This document shows, one piece after another, positions 11,272 through 21,776 of a stretch of DNA of 64,000 nt. A model generated the notes under the pieces. The model made no database searches. It saw nothing but the letters and a program-made list of their open reading frames with translations, and was not told where the DNA came from. This DNA is from Flammula alnicola. Lineage: Eukaryota; Basidiomycota; Agaricomycetes; Agaricales; Strophariaceae. A program made the position numbers and the translations under genes. Positions within the stretch are counted from its first letter, which is position 1. Each line of letters starts with the position of its first letter. The stretch covers positions 1 through 64,000 of the forward strand of contig JADNRV010000013.1 of assembly GCA_015499995.1 (NCBI GenBank), read 5' to 3'.

Positions 11272-13043
11272 TTGAACGGTGATTCAGATCTCTGTAGACC
11301 GCCGACGGGCACTGAAAGGAGTAGTGGCAAGCAACCTCAACGATTTGAGAGAAGCAGAAGGAGGTTATGATCAGCACTAGGTGTTGGAACACGGTAGGGA
11401 CCAGGTAAGGACGACGTGGAGGAACGTGAGCAGCCGATGTCATTCCTCGACAACACTGTTGCCCCGATTGGGCATTATTAATATAATCGGTCACGTCACA
11501 GAATCACGTGAGCATCTCGACTCGAATTCAAATTTAGGCGGTGGTCAAAGCCGTCCGACATCGTGAAGCCGCTGGCTACGACACCATGACTATTCACATA
11601 AAAAATCTAAAGGCGAGGCCGCGTAAAGGTGCGCATTCTTCACCGCGATGGGGCATTTTCGGTTTCTGAACATCGACTTGCGGAACAGCGGCGCAAACCG
11701 TTATGTGCGCCCCACAGCTCACCGCTATGTTGGCTTGCTGGGCAGCCGAAGGTGACCTTATGTCAGTTGGAACTTGCCAGACACACGCACAGGACTTGTT
11801 TCACTGCATGCGGACGACGGTGCGTGGTGTTTCTCTCTTGCAACCTTCCTAACATCTGACGTGTTCTTTCTGCCTCTCCGCCTCTTCCCTGCTCCGTTTT
11901 TCAATCCGCGTAACTCATCGATACGCACACTCCTGTTTGAACCTGAAACTGGACTCTGGCACCTTAAACGTTCATCTGCATTCCTCTCACACCTCCAGCC
12001 AATGCCCAAGAAAATGCACAAACCTACCATTAATTACCATCTTGCTAGATTGGGAAAGTCGATTCAATAAGATGTAGCAGTGACCTATTCCACCCCGTTT
12101 CCCTAGCTTTAATTGTTATGATACTAGCGGCCACTCGACCGTTTCATTTCGACCCCGACTTTCCTTTGGCATGTTGAATTTCAAGAGTTGTGCGTGCACT
12201 CTGTGGTTTCCCTGGTTTTCATCTACCCCACCTTCTCGTGCTCGGTTTTCATTACATTTCCATCAGTTTTCTCCTTTCATTTTCTTCATTTATCCTGTCC
12301 GTGCTACTCAAGCGAGCCGCATTCGTTCTTCCCAGGGTCCATTGTGTTTTTTTGTTCTCCCCGCTGCGACGCGGTGTTCTGGGATCACATATGCGTTCAT
12401 GTTTGCAGATCGCGGGAGGCTTCCAGCGGTATCACCAATAGCCAGACCCTGCCTCCAGATCGTCACGGCTCAAGGAGCAATCCATCCTCTGTTTCGCTGA
12501 GCACTCCATTTGTCTCCTTGTCCTACTGTTGCGGTGCTTTGCAAAAGCATCGATCATCTACATACATGAATGGCATGGCTTGCCACTTTCTTTTCTACCA
12601 CTCCTTGCCATCCGATTGAATTTTCAGGCATCCAGTCTTGTGGATCGGCGCCGACTTCCTCGAAACCATCAATCGCCAACCTGCCTTTTCCCTACCTTGG
12701 ATGACGACATATGTCAGCACGAGGCCTTGCAGCCTCTGACCATGTCACATTGTTTACCCACAAACAGGCAGGATCGATCCATTAACATGGCGAGCGACGC
12801 AGACGCACATCGCGGAAGTCTTCGCCTGCATGAACGCTGGGTTCTTGCCTGCCATCATGCCGTTTGCAAATGCCCTGACACGCCTTGACTTGTGAACTAA
12901 TTCTTTGTTTAGTGCAACCTCGTGGATGCAGGATGTTCATCACGCGTCATCCTACCGAGCGTATGTTTATAACTGGAGTTGCCACAGGCCAATGGCGTTC
13001 TTTTCTAGACTTTCAAGGACAGCAATCTTGACTACCCGTTCTC
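11272..13043. other. Intergenic region between the E2 gene and the first NYN gene
   Basis: About 1.8 kb between two divergent start codons. Bases ~12140-12360 are strongly pyrimidine-rich on the + strand, as is common just upstream of transcription starts in fungi. Overlapping open stretches on the + strand (12188-12619 and nearby) are low-complexity translations of this CT-rich DNA and show no domain. It probably holds both promoters and a long 5' leader for the NYN gene. Confidence 0.5.
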
Positions 13044-15001
13044 ATGAGCGTGAAAATTCAGGATCAAGAAGATATAGCAATCTTTTGGGACTGCGGTTCG
13101 TCTTTTTATTCCATGCTTTACATGCCGACGCGTGTCTGATCTTTGTGTTTCGCGATTGGCAGAGTCAGCTCGGCCCATCAGTGCGATCTCGAGCTACGAT
13201 ATCGTTCATAATATCCGCTCTGCTGTATTGCCCTTCGGCCCGATCAAGTCTTTTCGAGCGTATTGGAACTTTTCGCAGGGTTCTCCCAGGTCGGCGAATG
13301 TACGCTCAGAGTTATCCTCGTCCGGCGTTACTTTGGTCGATTGTCCAGACGATGGACGTAAAGGACTCGGGGTGAAAATCATGTTGGGTCAGTCTTCCCT
13401 CTTATGAAACTTCAAAAATCTAATATCTTAATTCCTTAGTCGACATGATCGCCTACGCCTGGGACCATGGAGTCCCGCGTACCTTCGTGGTTATCACGGG
13501 AGATCGTGATTTAGCATATGCGGTATCGGTACTGCGAATGCGAAACTTTCGTGTGGTGGTGATGTCTCCCGCTGGGACGCATTCCGACCTAGGTGCGCAA
13601 GCGTCAGCCCAGCTGGATTGGAGTAAGTTGGTTCTGGGATTCCATGACGGCGTTCCCGAAACTACGATTTTCCCCGACGGCCCCCCTGCACCCCCCAACC
13701 CTCCTTCCGCCTACACCCAACAGCAACCACGAGCAACCACGGATACGCCTTTTAGTTCCAATTTCCGCAAGACGGGCTTGAACGGATCGGCCCAAAAACA
13801 AGCTGAAAGTGCATTTGAGCCTGAATTAGTGGAGCTCCGCGACATACCTGCGCGTGCTCGCAGAAATTCGGTCTTTTCCTCATATGACCCTCGCAAATTC
13901 GATGTATTTGCAGACTTCGGAGACGTGTTTATGACGCCAAAGACACAGAGGGGATCCTTTGGGCTTGGAGATGGGCCACTGTTTCCTCGGCCTAAATCTC
14001 GTGGCGAAGAACAATCATCCCGGACGGACTCTGCGCCACCCAATATGACACACTTTGCCAATTTACCGAAGCCGACATATCCTCATTTCCATGAGACGGC
14101 GACTGGGGTAAACCAATCTTGGAAAGGGAAAACTCGCCCGATCATTGAGCCAGAAAGCATAGAACCCCAGGCACCTATAGCATCGTCAACAACCATGCCT
14201 AACTCTGATTCGGTTTTTGAACCATTTGGCGAGACCAGGCCGCCTTTCCAAACGATCTCCACCCTCGCTCAACCTGAGAGCAAAACACTGTCGACACGAG
14301 GCTCTTCTGTCTCTTCTTCGCCTTCTTCCCGAAGCACCAGCTTTTCAATAGTGCAGCATCCCAATGCATCTACAGCACCGACCTCAGCGGAGCCCCTTGC
14401 TGCCAATGCCGACAAAGCCGTAGCACCTGCTCAACAGGCCAGTCCTAAAGCACCCACAATAGTACCCTCACGCAGGAGCTCTGATACGGAAACTCCTGCC
14501 CTCAAGAAAACCGTCGATGTTGCTACATCTAAGGTTGCATCTGAGGCTCCTCAGAAAAGCGAGATGAAACCAATTCAGACGCAACCTCCACCTGTGGTGC
14601 GGCCTTCCTCCGCCGCTTCCGTAAGCAAACCAGTAGTTGCTGTTCAGGACAAACCGGTTGCATCGACATCGACGTCTGCTCCTTCCACCTCAGGCTCTCA
14701 AGCTCGTGTTCTGCCAGGAGCGGCTGCGGGTTCCTCGACAAGGGTTCCTCTCACGGGTTCCGCCGCTCGATTCCAAGTCCTGGTCGACGTTCTCCGCAAC
14801 GATCAGCATAAATTCCCCAAGGGTGTTCCCAAGTCTACCCTAGGAGCCTCTCTTCTTAAACACAATGGCGAAGTTTACAGAATTGCCGGCGTCAAGAAGT
14901 TTGGACAATACATAGCAGAGGCAGTCCAGGCGGGGATAGTACAGGAATCACAACAAGGCGAAAGTGTCGTACTCCGGCCTCAGTATGCAGTATCGTTGTG
15001 A
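13044..15001 (+). CDS. NYN-domain putative ribonuclease with C-terminal LOTUS-like domain, copy 1 (612 aa)
   Basis: Three exons (13044-13095, 13163-13387, 13440-15001) with agreeing phases give 612 aa. An N-terminal NYN (PIN-like) domain of the limkain-b1/MARF1 kind covers about residues 1-180. It reads EDIAIFWDCE, YDIVHNIRSAVLPFGPIKSF, VTLVDCPDDGRK and TFVVITGDRDLAYAVSVLRM, then VVVMSPAGTHSDLGAQAS. The acidic residues expected of this nuclease fold are present (IFWD..., D in DCP, TGDRD). A Ser/Pro/Thr-rich linker of ~320 residues follows. The last ~75 residues (FQVLVDVLRNDQHKFPKGVP ... FGQYIAEAVQAGIV) look like an OST-HTH/LOTUS RNA-associated domain. Related proteins act in RNA turnover; the target here is unknown. 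The next gene is a paralogue. The usual D-Y-E-N-C motif is altered to D-C-E-S-A. Confidence 0.8.
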
Positions 15002-15414
15002 ACCTCTATCGTGGCCGCAGGAGAATAACTGGGTCAGAGTTGGTTGTATATATTTTTGCCTAGTATTCGACTCTTTGCTTTGAAGTCAATTTTACAGTTT
15101 ACTGTATGTGCGAGTTCTACCATAGAGAGTTCTATTGTAATCAGTTCATCTTTCAATCAGATTCTTTACGACAGGAGCGGGTTATGAGTCAAGAGACCTG
15201 ACCCGTGGTTCCTTGTGGATGCCTGGAGCCTGGATAGAACAACGGAAACGTCAAATAAAGTTATTTGATCACCTTTCAGTGGGTCCCTTCTGGCGACGCC
15301 GATGGGTACCATTCAGGCAATCTTCAGTCATTCTTCCCCCTTTCCCAAGTCATCAATGGTGCTCCAAGCGCCTGCTCTCTTGACTCTGTATTCATTCATT
15401 TATTTCTGAAAGAC

Positions 15415-17166
15415 ATGGAAGACGTTGCTATTTTCTGGGACTACGGTGCGATTCTTTGTGGCTTCACATGTACAATACCCTCCATCTAAATCTAATAACG
15501 CCTTTCCGCCCTAGAAAACTGTCCAGCCCCCACTAACGCTTCAGGTTACGCCCTCGTGAACAACATTCGTTCCGTGGCCCAGCCTTATGGAAGTGTTAAG
15601 TCCCTTAGAGCATATCTTGGGATTACAGAACATTTCCCAGTTCTTAGGGCCCTTACTCTTCGCTCGGAACTCCAGTCATCGGGTGTCTCATTAGTAGACT
15701 GTCCTCACAATGGGCGCAAGGACGTCGCAGACAAGATGATTATCGGTAAGCATGTTGCGTTCCCAGTATTACTTTGGCGCCCACCGAACAAATCCAGTGG
15801 ACATGTTAGCACATGCTATCGACAACCCAGCGCCCTCCACCATTGTATTGATAACTGGCGACAGAGATTTTGCATACGCCATGTCAATTTTGCGGCTTCG
15901 GCGCTATCGGATTATTCTGCTTACTCTGCCGAATGCCCACTCCAGCCTGACAGCACAGGCATCCATATGCATGGACTGGGCCGATATCATACTAAATCCA
16001 ATCGAACAACCTTCAAGGAGCGCCAGTAATCAAGTTCGTCAGTTTAGTAGGGCACCATCATTTCGAGACAATGCCCCGCCTTTCTCTCCTTCTTCGCGTC
16101 CTCCCCACAATTTCGGAGAAGCGGAGAATGTCGAGCGCAACGAGCAGGCAGACGCCATGCAATATCTTCGTCAAGCGACACACAGACGCACTTCTGATGC
16201 ATCTTCCGGTACTTTTGTTGGGAACCCACCCCGGTATGAACGACCTAAGCAGGATATCTCTTCAAGTTCGTCACTAGAAGTCGATTCGGGGTGTGGCTAT
16301 AGTCGACCTGGATCCACAACCGTCGGACAGCCAAACAGGGCTTCATCTTCAAGCGTTTCGTCTTCTACAACTCAATCAAACCCTCCCCTCTAGCCCAAAA
16401 TCAGGGCCTGACTGTAACGTCCGGGGTAAACAGTGTTGTCTGTAATGGCGTCCCCGCGTCTGCCAACTCCGCACATTCCTTTCCGTCTGCTGAAACGAAA
16501 ACTGGACTTGTAGCCACACCTATAACAAATGGAACAAATGGCGGAAATTCCTCTGTTCAAGCCATAGCGTCTTCAATAATTCAAAGGCCACAAGAACCTT
16601 CGGCTAAGAGTCAACCCGACATGCCGGGTGATTCAATGAAAGTTATGCAACCCCATGTCCAGAATTGCCCTCCCATGCGTCCCACGTCTGCCCCAACTTT
16701 CTTACCCTCTCTACCACCATTACCCGCCGTCTTGTACACACAACAGGTTCCTGCCTCTGTGACGACACCTTTACCATCGGCGAAACCTGTGGAAGTTGTT
16801 ATTCCACCGGTCTCTAAAAGTCACACACAGAGCCAAGATCCCCAGCCCCGGCCAAATGGCACGCCCAGTCCCTCTGCGCCTATTAATATTCCTCCTCCTA
16901 AGCCTGCGAATGTTGTTCCACCTAACTTCAAACTTCTGGTCCAGTCTCTGCAAACCCATAGGTCCAATGGGAATCATCGCCCATTGCGCTCTATAGTTTC
17001 TTTGAACATATGTAACAATGGCTTGACGTATAAGAATGCAGGCGTCAGTAAATTCAAGGAGTATGCAGCACTGGCTGAAAAACGAGGAATAGTTGAACTT
17101 GGAGGACGGGAAGCTACCGCATGGATTTCCCTGAAGCCGGAGTTTCATGGAGCTACTGTGACTTGA
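15415..17166 (+). CDS. NYN-domain putative ribonuclease with C-terminal LOTUS-like domain, copy 2 (reading frame interrupted)
   Basis: Tandem paralogue of the preceding gene in the same orientation, 413 bp after its stop. Exons 15415-15445 and 15515-15745 and one from 15798 give MEDVAIFWDYENCPAPT, ALVNNIRSVAQPYGSVKSLR, GVSLVDCPHNGRK and VLITGDRDFAYAMSILRLRR. The motif WDYENC is canonical here, unlike copy 1. The linker is Ser/Pro-rich. The frame runs into TAG at about 16391, but coding continues one frame over, from AQNQGLTVTS to a LOTUS-like end (FKLLVQSLQTHRS ... GVSKFKEYAALAEKRGIVEL), stopping at 17164-17166. No good intron with matching phase is visible, so one base is probably missing from the C-rich stretch near 16377-16389. 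If the break is real, the product would lack the LOTUS part. Confidence 0.75.
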
Positions 17167-18825
17167 TACAGTACGGAGTAATTATATAAAGTCTGTATTA
17201 TTGTATTCTTCCATTCCTTTGTACACCTCCCTTGTACATCGTCACAATAGCACCAAATGATTTCGTTCAATACTAGTACCTAAATATTCTGAAAACCTGC
17301 AACCAAAAACCAAAATATGTTTCTACCCCCTGTAGTCTTTGATTCAACCCGGGTTTACTAAGTGCTGATCATCCAGACCAAAATGTACTGAGACACCCCC
17401 CATTTTTTAATATCTGAAGTACTGATACAACATTTTTATAAGTCTGATCTACATGTTTTTATTGTACTGAGACACCCTGGATTTTAGTGACTCTGGATCC
17501 AACCCCCTTTATAAAAGTGCTGAATCAATATTTTATAAGTGCTGAATCAGCATTTTATAAGTGCTGAATCAACTATTCTGGATGTCCTGACCCAACCCAG
17601 GAAATTCAATGTATTAAAAGTCCTGAGTCAACCTGGACTTTAATATCTCAAACTACTGAGTCAACCTGGACTTTAGCCTAAAAAGTCTCAAGTCAACCCA
17701 GACTTTGTATAATAAAAGTATTGAGTCAACCTGGATTTTTGGTGTATTGAAGTACTGATTCAACCCTGCATTTCTTACTTATTATATTTGGAATATAACC
17801 ATTGATTCTCTTTGATCAATTGTAGATAAGCTACATCTTGGCCACGTACCACCACTCGCCTTTGTTGACTCTGCTTATTCTACTTTACTATGCCACCAAA
17901 GCAATCAGGTCTCCATTATGCTACTGTAAGCTTAGTCTGTAACTGAAGAGAAAGATGGTTCTTGTTGAATTGAATGAGTCACTATCGTTCACTTGGGTTT
18001 GAGCAGGTGTGATGAATCTTCGTACAGATTCCATTCCAGGTTCTATATTTATCTTTCTAAATTTATGGCTCATCTAAATCTTATTCCTAGTATAGTTTCT
18101 AACTTTTCTGAATCTCTTCCACTTTTCCAGTCATCCTCCTTTCCTCATTGTCATCCTTCTATTTATTCCAGTCATCCTCCTATTCATTTATTCTATAAAC
18201 CCCATAGTTCTCAGGTATTTTCTCCATAGAGTCAACACATTGCATTGACTTCCCAATCCATTCCAGTTTTCCTCCATTTGGATTTAGTTCCTTACAGCAG
18301 GGACCCTTGCAAACACATGAGGATTTCATTTCTCATTTGCCTAGTTAAATAGTACATGCTCAGTACCAGTAGCTATGAATAAATGGGGCCTGCTTGGCAA
18401 GAATCAGCTGAAAATAAGAACAGGTATCTAAGGCCGCAAACACCCAAATCAATGTTTAGTTGACTTAGTTTGTCCAAGGTGAGGATAATAGTTTTATAAT
18501 ATTGATACCTACTTGCGATAAAAGAAGGTTCCTAACTATATAATGGCTTGGACAAGGTCTGAAGCATGAATCTCAAATGAATGAGAATAAAATAAGTTGA
18601 ACATGTCCACATGCATGCACAGTGTAATCTGCCTACAATGTTTTATTCACATATTGAAGTATAAACCAATTTATTAAATTGACTAGTGCGGACCTGTGAA
18701 TCGGAGTACAAATGTGCCACAGCCAATCAAAACACTTCTTTGTTTTTGTCCCCAGAAAGAAATAGCCAATCAAAACAGTTCTTTGTCTTGTGGAAAAGAG
18801 TCTGAGCTCTTTTATTATAAAAGAT

Positions 18826-19075
18826 AGTACTGTAAGCGATTGTATGGTGGCAACGTAATGCATAACGCAACCCTCAAATGTTGCCTATTCAGCCACTTGT
18901 AACGCAAAATCTGAACTCTGGCCTGGTGTTTCACGAAAATTTCCTGGCGAAAAGCTAATTTTCTGCTTAAAAAGGAAATTTTATACCGGGTCGGTGCTCC
19001 GGTTGCTAAAGCTGAACCTTCCGAGGTGTAACGCCTCCTCGACTGGTTGCCACCATACAATCACTTACAGTACTG
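18826..19075. repeat. Small nested inverted-repeat element (~250 bp, MITE-like)
   Basis: The segment AGTACTGTAAGCGATTGTA at ~18826-18844, continuing TGGTGGCAAC, is matched by its inverse GTTGCCACCATACAATCACT (continuing TACAGTACT) at ~19047-19075. The ~29-bp arms differ at one internal position. The core is ~190 bp of non-coding sequence. It lies inside the larger repeat element at 17298-19612 and is more GC-rich than its AT-rich surroundings, so it probably inserted later. Confidence 0.6.
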
Positions 19076-19202
19076 AGTACTGGTATCCTAATCTTACACT
19101 ACATAGTCTATGACCCATGATCTAGGACTCTAATACATCTTTAAGTAGGCTTGTAATCAGAAGTTTAGATAGCTAGACAAGAAAGATTGAGTCAGTACTA
19201 CA

Positions 19203-19386
19203 AAAAATAAAATATCAGGGTTGATTCAGTAGTCAGATATGGAAAAGAGGAGTTGATTCAGAATATGTAATTCAGGGTTATATCAGGAGATGCAATAAAT
19301 AAAATACCAGGGTTGATTCAGTAGTTAGATATAGAAAAGAGGGGTTGATTCAGAACATGTAATTCAGGGTTATATCAGGAGATGCA
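19203..19386. repeat. Tandem duplication of a ~91-bp unit in the right arm of the element
   Basis: Two adjacent copies, about 19207-19294 and 19298-19386, share the order: AATAAAATA, CAGGGTTGATTCAGTAGT, AGAAAAGAGG or close variants, GTTGATTCAGAA, ATGTAATTCAGGG and TATATCAGGAGATGCA. They differ at a handful of bases. This looks like local amplification of the subterminal repeat block. Confidence 0.75.
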
Positions 19387-19612
19387 TTCTAGTTGAATCA
19401 GTAGTTCAATATTGGTGGAATTGAACTTCAAAAAGCAGGGTTGATTCAGAACATCATATAACAGGGGTTAGCCTTGTAGTTTTATTAAAGTTGGATCAGT
19501 ACTTAATATTTAGTTGTATCAGTACTTATATTTCGGGGGTTGATTCAGCAGTCATTAAAGGGGGGTTTAATCAAAGACTACAGGGGGTAGAAACCCATCT
19601 TGCAACCAAAAA

Positions 19613-20295
19613 AGTCCATTATCAGAGTCATGCTAATGGGATAACTCACATCGGTCAAAATGTACTATTTGACGCCTGTTGTAAAGAGACTCACAAATGC
19701 GGTGGTTAGTGGTAAAACCCTCCAGCCACTTAATTTTCCAGCAATAATATACGAGCTGACCCGCACATTAGCCTGTTCTGATGATCGGACGGTGGATCAA
19801 TAATTTCCATGCATATGTATCTAGTGTCTGGCGCACTCAGCGGAGTCATAATGGATGGATTATTGGCGTACATATGCATGTTGGGCACGGCTCGATCTAG
19901 CTGTGATATTTTTGTCGATTCTGTCTTTCTCACTATCAATGTTGGCATTTACATACTGAGTGACAGTCGTCGCTTTTTAGGAAATAGGCGCCCACTACAT
20001 TTGGCTTTCCGATTCCCAAGGCCACTTGAGCCTTCCACCTTTGATCACTTTTTTGATGGGGTAGGCTATTTAAAAAAAAAAAAAGAGAACCCACCTAAAT
20101 CCAGTCGATTTAAATTTTAAAATTGGAAGTGGCCACGAAATCATCTCACGGAACTGCATGCCTCTTGTTTGTAATGTGGATTTTTAATTCAACATATTGT
20201 TGTAAAATAACAATATTGCACCAAGATGTAATACAAAAAAAATGGGTAAATATTCCAGTAAAAATGAAGAGAACCCCAATAGCCAGATGCGAATA
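19613..20295. other. Intergenic, AT-rich, no gene seen
   Basis: No coding stretch with visible domain. An A-run (12 A) lies at ~20072-20083. It is probably the 3' side of the membrane-protein gene that ends near 20296 on the minus strand. Confidence 0.4.
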
Positions 20296-21776
20296 CTAAC
20301 GTACAACAAGAAAGACCATCTCATCATCTCCCCGGCGGACGATCCTCCACGGCGGTAGACAACCTCGGCAGTTTACCCACCTGCGGCCCCGATGCAAAGA
20401 CAGCCGTCCAGATCGATTCGGCTGCCCCTGCGCGGCGAAAACTTGTGCATAATCCGGCGGCAGCGTCGCCTCTCCGAACTCATCAGCGTCATCCAGCGGC
20501 ACGGGCCCCCATCCAGCTCGCGCCGCGGGCCTGGCTGTGTGGGTGTACGCTGCGTCGTCGCGCCGGAACTCGAGGGCGGCGACGTCGACAGCGTCGTTAC
20601 TTGAGACGTCGCCTGCGAAGTCGACGACGCCATTTGCCGCTGATGCGTGCGTGATGGTATCGTTTTTCCCATACCGTATCCATATCCACCCGGTCGTCCC
20701 GACGGTGGGGGGCTTGACGCCGTCGACGGCGTACCGGTTGCGGTCTGCTGCATGTCGGGGTGAGACGCAGTCGCTGCGGAGGAATAGAGGTACGGCCGGA
20801 CGAAGGGCCCTTCTCCGCCTCCGGGACCAGGGTAAGTTGTCGAGGAGATGGGTGGGAGCGCGTTTTCTTTTGCCCTCGCGGCGTATTTTCGCCGTAGGCG
20901 GAGCCAGTAGAGGAGGATGATGATACCCACGAGCACGGCTAAGCCTCCGAGGACGGCGCCGACTATAGCACCGATAGGGGGCAAGGACTTGGAAGAAGCA
21001 GGGTTGGCCGTGAGCGAATTCGTTGGCTGGCCAGAGGGGGAGACGGTGACGGTGGCGGGCCCTGCGGAGTTATCGACGACTTCGAGGTCGATGCGATCCA
21101 AGGTGAGTTCCGAGTTCCCAGGCGGTGTACCGCGGGCGTCGGGCTGGTTCCTCATTATTACTTCGTGCACGCCGGGTTGGGTGAATGTTTGGCTGAATAA
21201 TACGATCTACACACGTACGGAGGAGCGGTGAGTCGACGCTGATGCTGTTCAGAGGAGGGAAGAGAGACACACAGGAGGGTTCTTTCCGTCGTCAGTCGCA
21301 TTAAACCCGTCCACAGGAATGAAGATCCTGTTGTTAGGATCACAGTCGACGCATATCCCGTAGGAGCCTCCACGACTTCGAGGAATACCATAGTAGTAGA
21401 AAGCAATTGCTGGGGCTGTAGGAGTCAACTGGGCGATAAGCATCACCATCTCAAAGACGAATCGAAAACATATGGACTCACTTGGAAATACCTATAATTA
21501 TAAGGGAAGGCAGGGTGCACGGTAGATCATGAGCATCGAATTTCACAGAGGATACGGGTGACATACAAAGGTTACATTGGCATTCGTGTCGCTCGTTGAC
21601 GCCAGAGTCCCGCTCTGACCAACGCTACTGGCATTCCATACACCTTGATTCAAGAACCAGCTTCCTTGGTAGTTGAACACATTGTCGTTTCTGTCATCAT
21701 ACGACTGGTTGAGAAGTCCAGGCATGCAAGGGGACAAGCTTGTGGCCGTCAGAGGAGAAAGGAAAAGAGAGAGCAC
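20296..21776 (-). CDS. Single-pass membrane protein with secreted N-terminal domain and cytoplasmic Pro/Ser-rich tail
   Basis: The architecture is common in basidiomycetes, but I cannot name a family. The hydrophobic start (VLSLFLSPLTATSLSP) looks like a signal peptide. The ectodomain has WNASSVGQSGTLASTSD and ANVTFVC, then AIAFYYYGIPRSRGGSYGIC and PNNRIFIPVDGFNATDDGK. Further on come GVHEVIMRNQPDARGTPPGN and LTLDRIDLEV, resembling a beta-sandwich. A Ser/Thr stalk leads to a membrane helix, IGAIVGAVLGGLAVLVGIII LLYW, and a basic stop-transfer (RLRRKY). The tail is Pro/Ser/Gly-rich. Near 20506-20510 a run of five C (G on the coding strand) interrupts the frame. With one more base it continues as GPVPLDDADEFGEATLPPDY, a motif typical of such tails. 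Introns are short. The start codon could not be fixed. Confidence 0.6.

Larger units (their letters stand above)
17298..19612. mobile_element. Non-autonomous DNA element with inverted termini and subterminal repeat arrays (~2.3 kb)
   Basis: Bases 17320-17350 (GTTTCTACCCCCTGTAGTC, then TTTGATTCAACCC) reappear as a near-perfect inverted copy at 19564-19594. Inside the left end (about 17385-17770) at least ten degenerate copies of a unit like AGTACTGAGTCAACCTGGAC occur. Inside the right end (about 19190-19570) about nine copies of the reverse complement form (GGGTTGATTCAGTAGT) occur. The 12-mer TGCAACCAAAAA lies at 17298-17309 and again at 19601-19612, directly flanking the structure, and could be a target-site duplication. 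No transposase is encoded; no open stretch inside shows a domain. Terminal inverted repeats with dense subterminal repeats recall some large fungal DNA transposon superfamilies, but I cannot assign one. Confidence 0.7.

Noticed and set aside
12188..12619. Overlapping + strand open stretches of up to 143 codons
   Set aside because: Translations of CT-rich promoter DNA in three frames, low complexity, with no plausible link to the downstream NYN gene.
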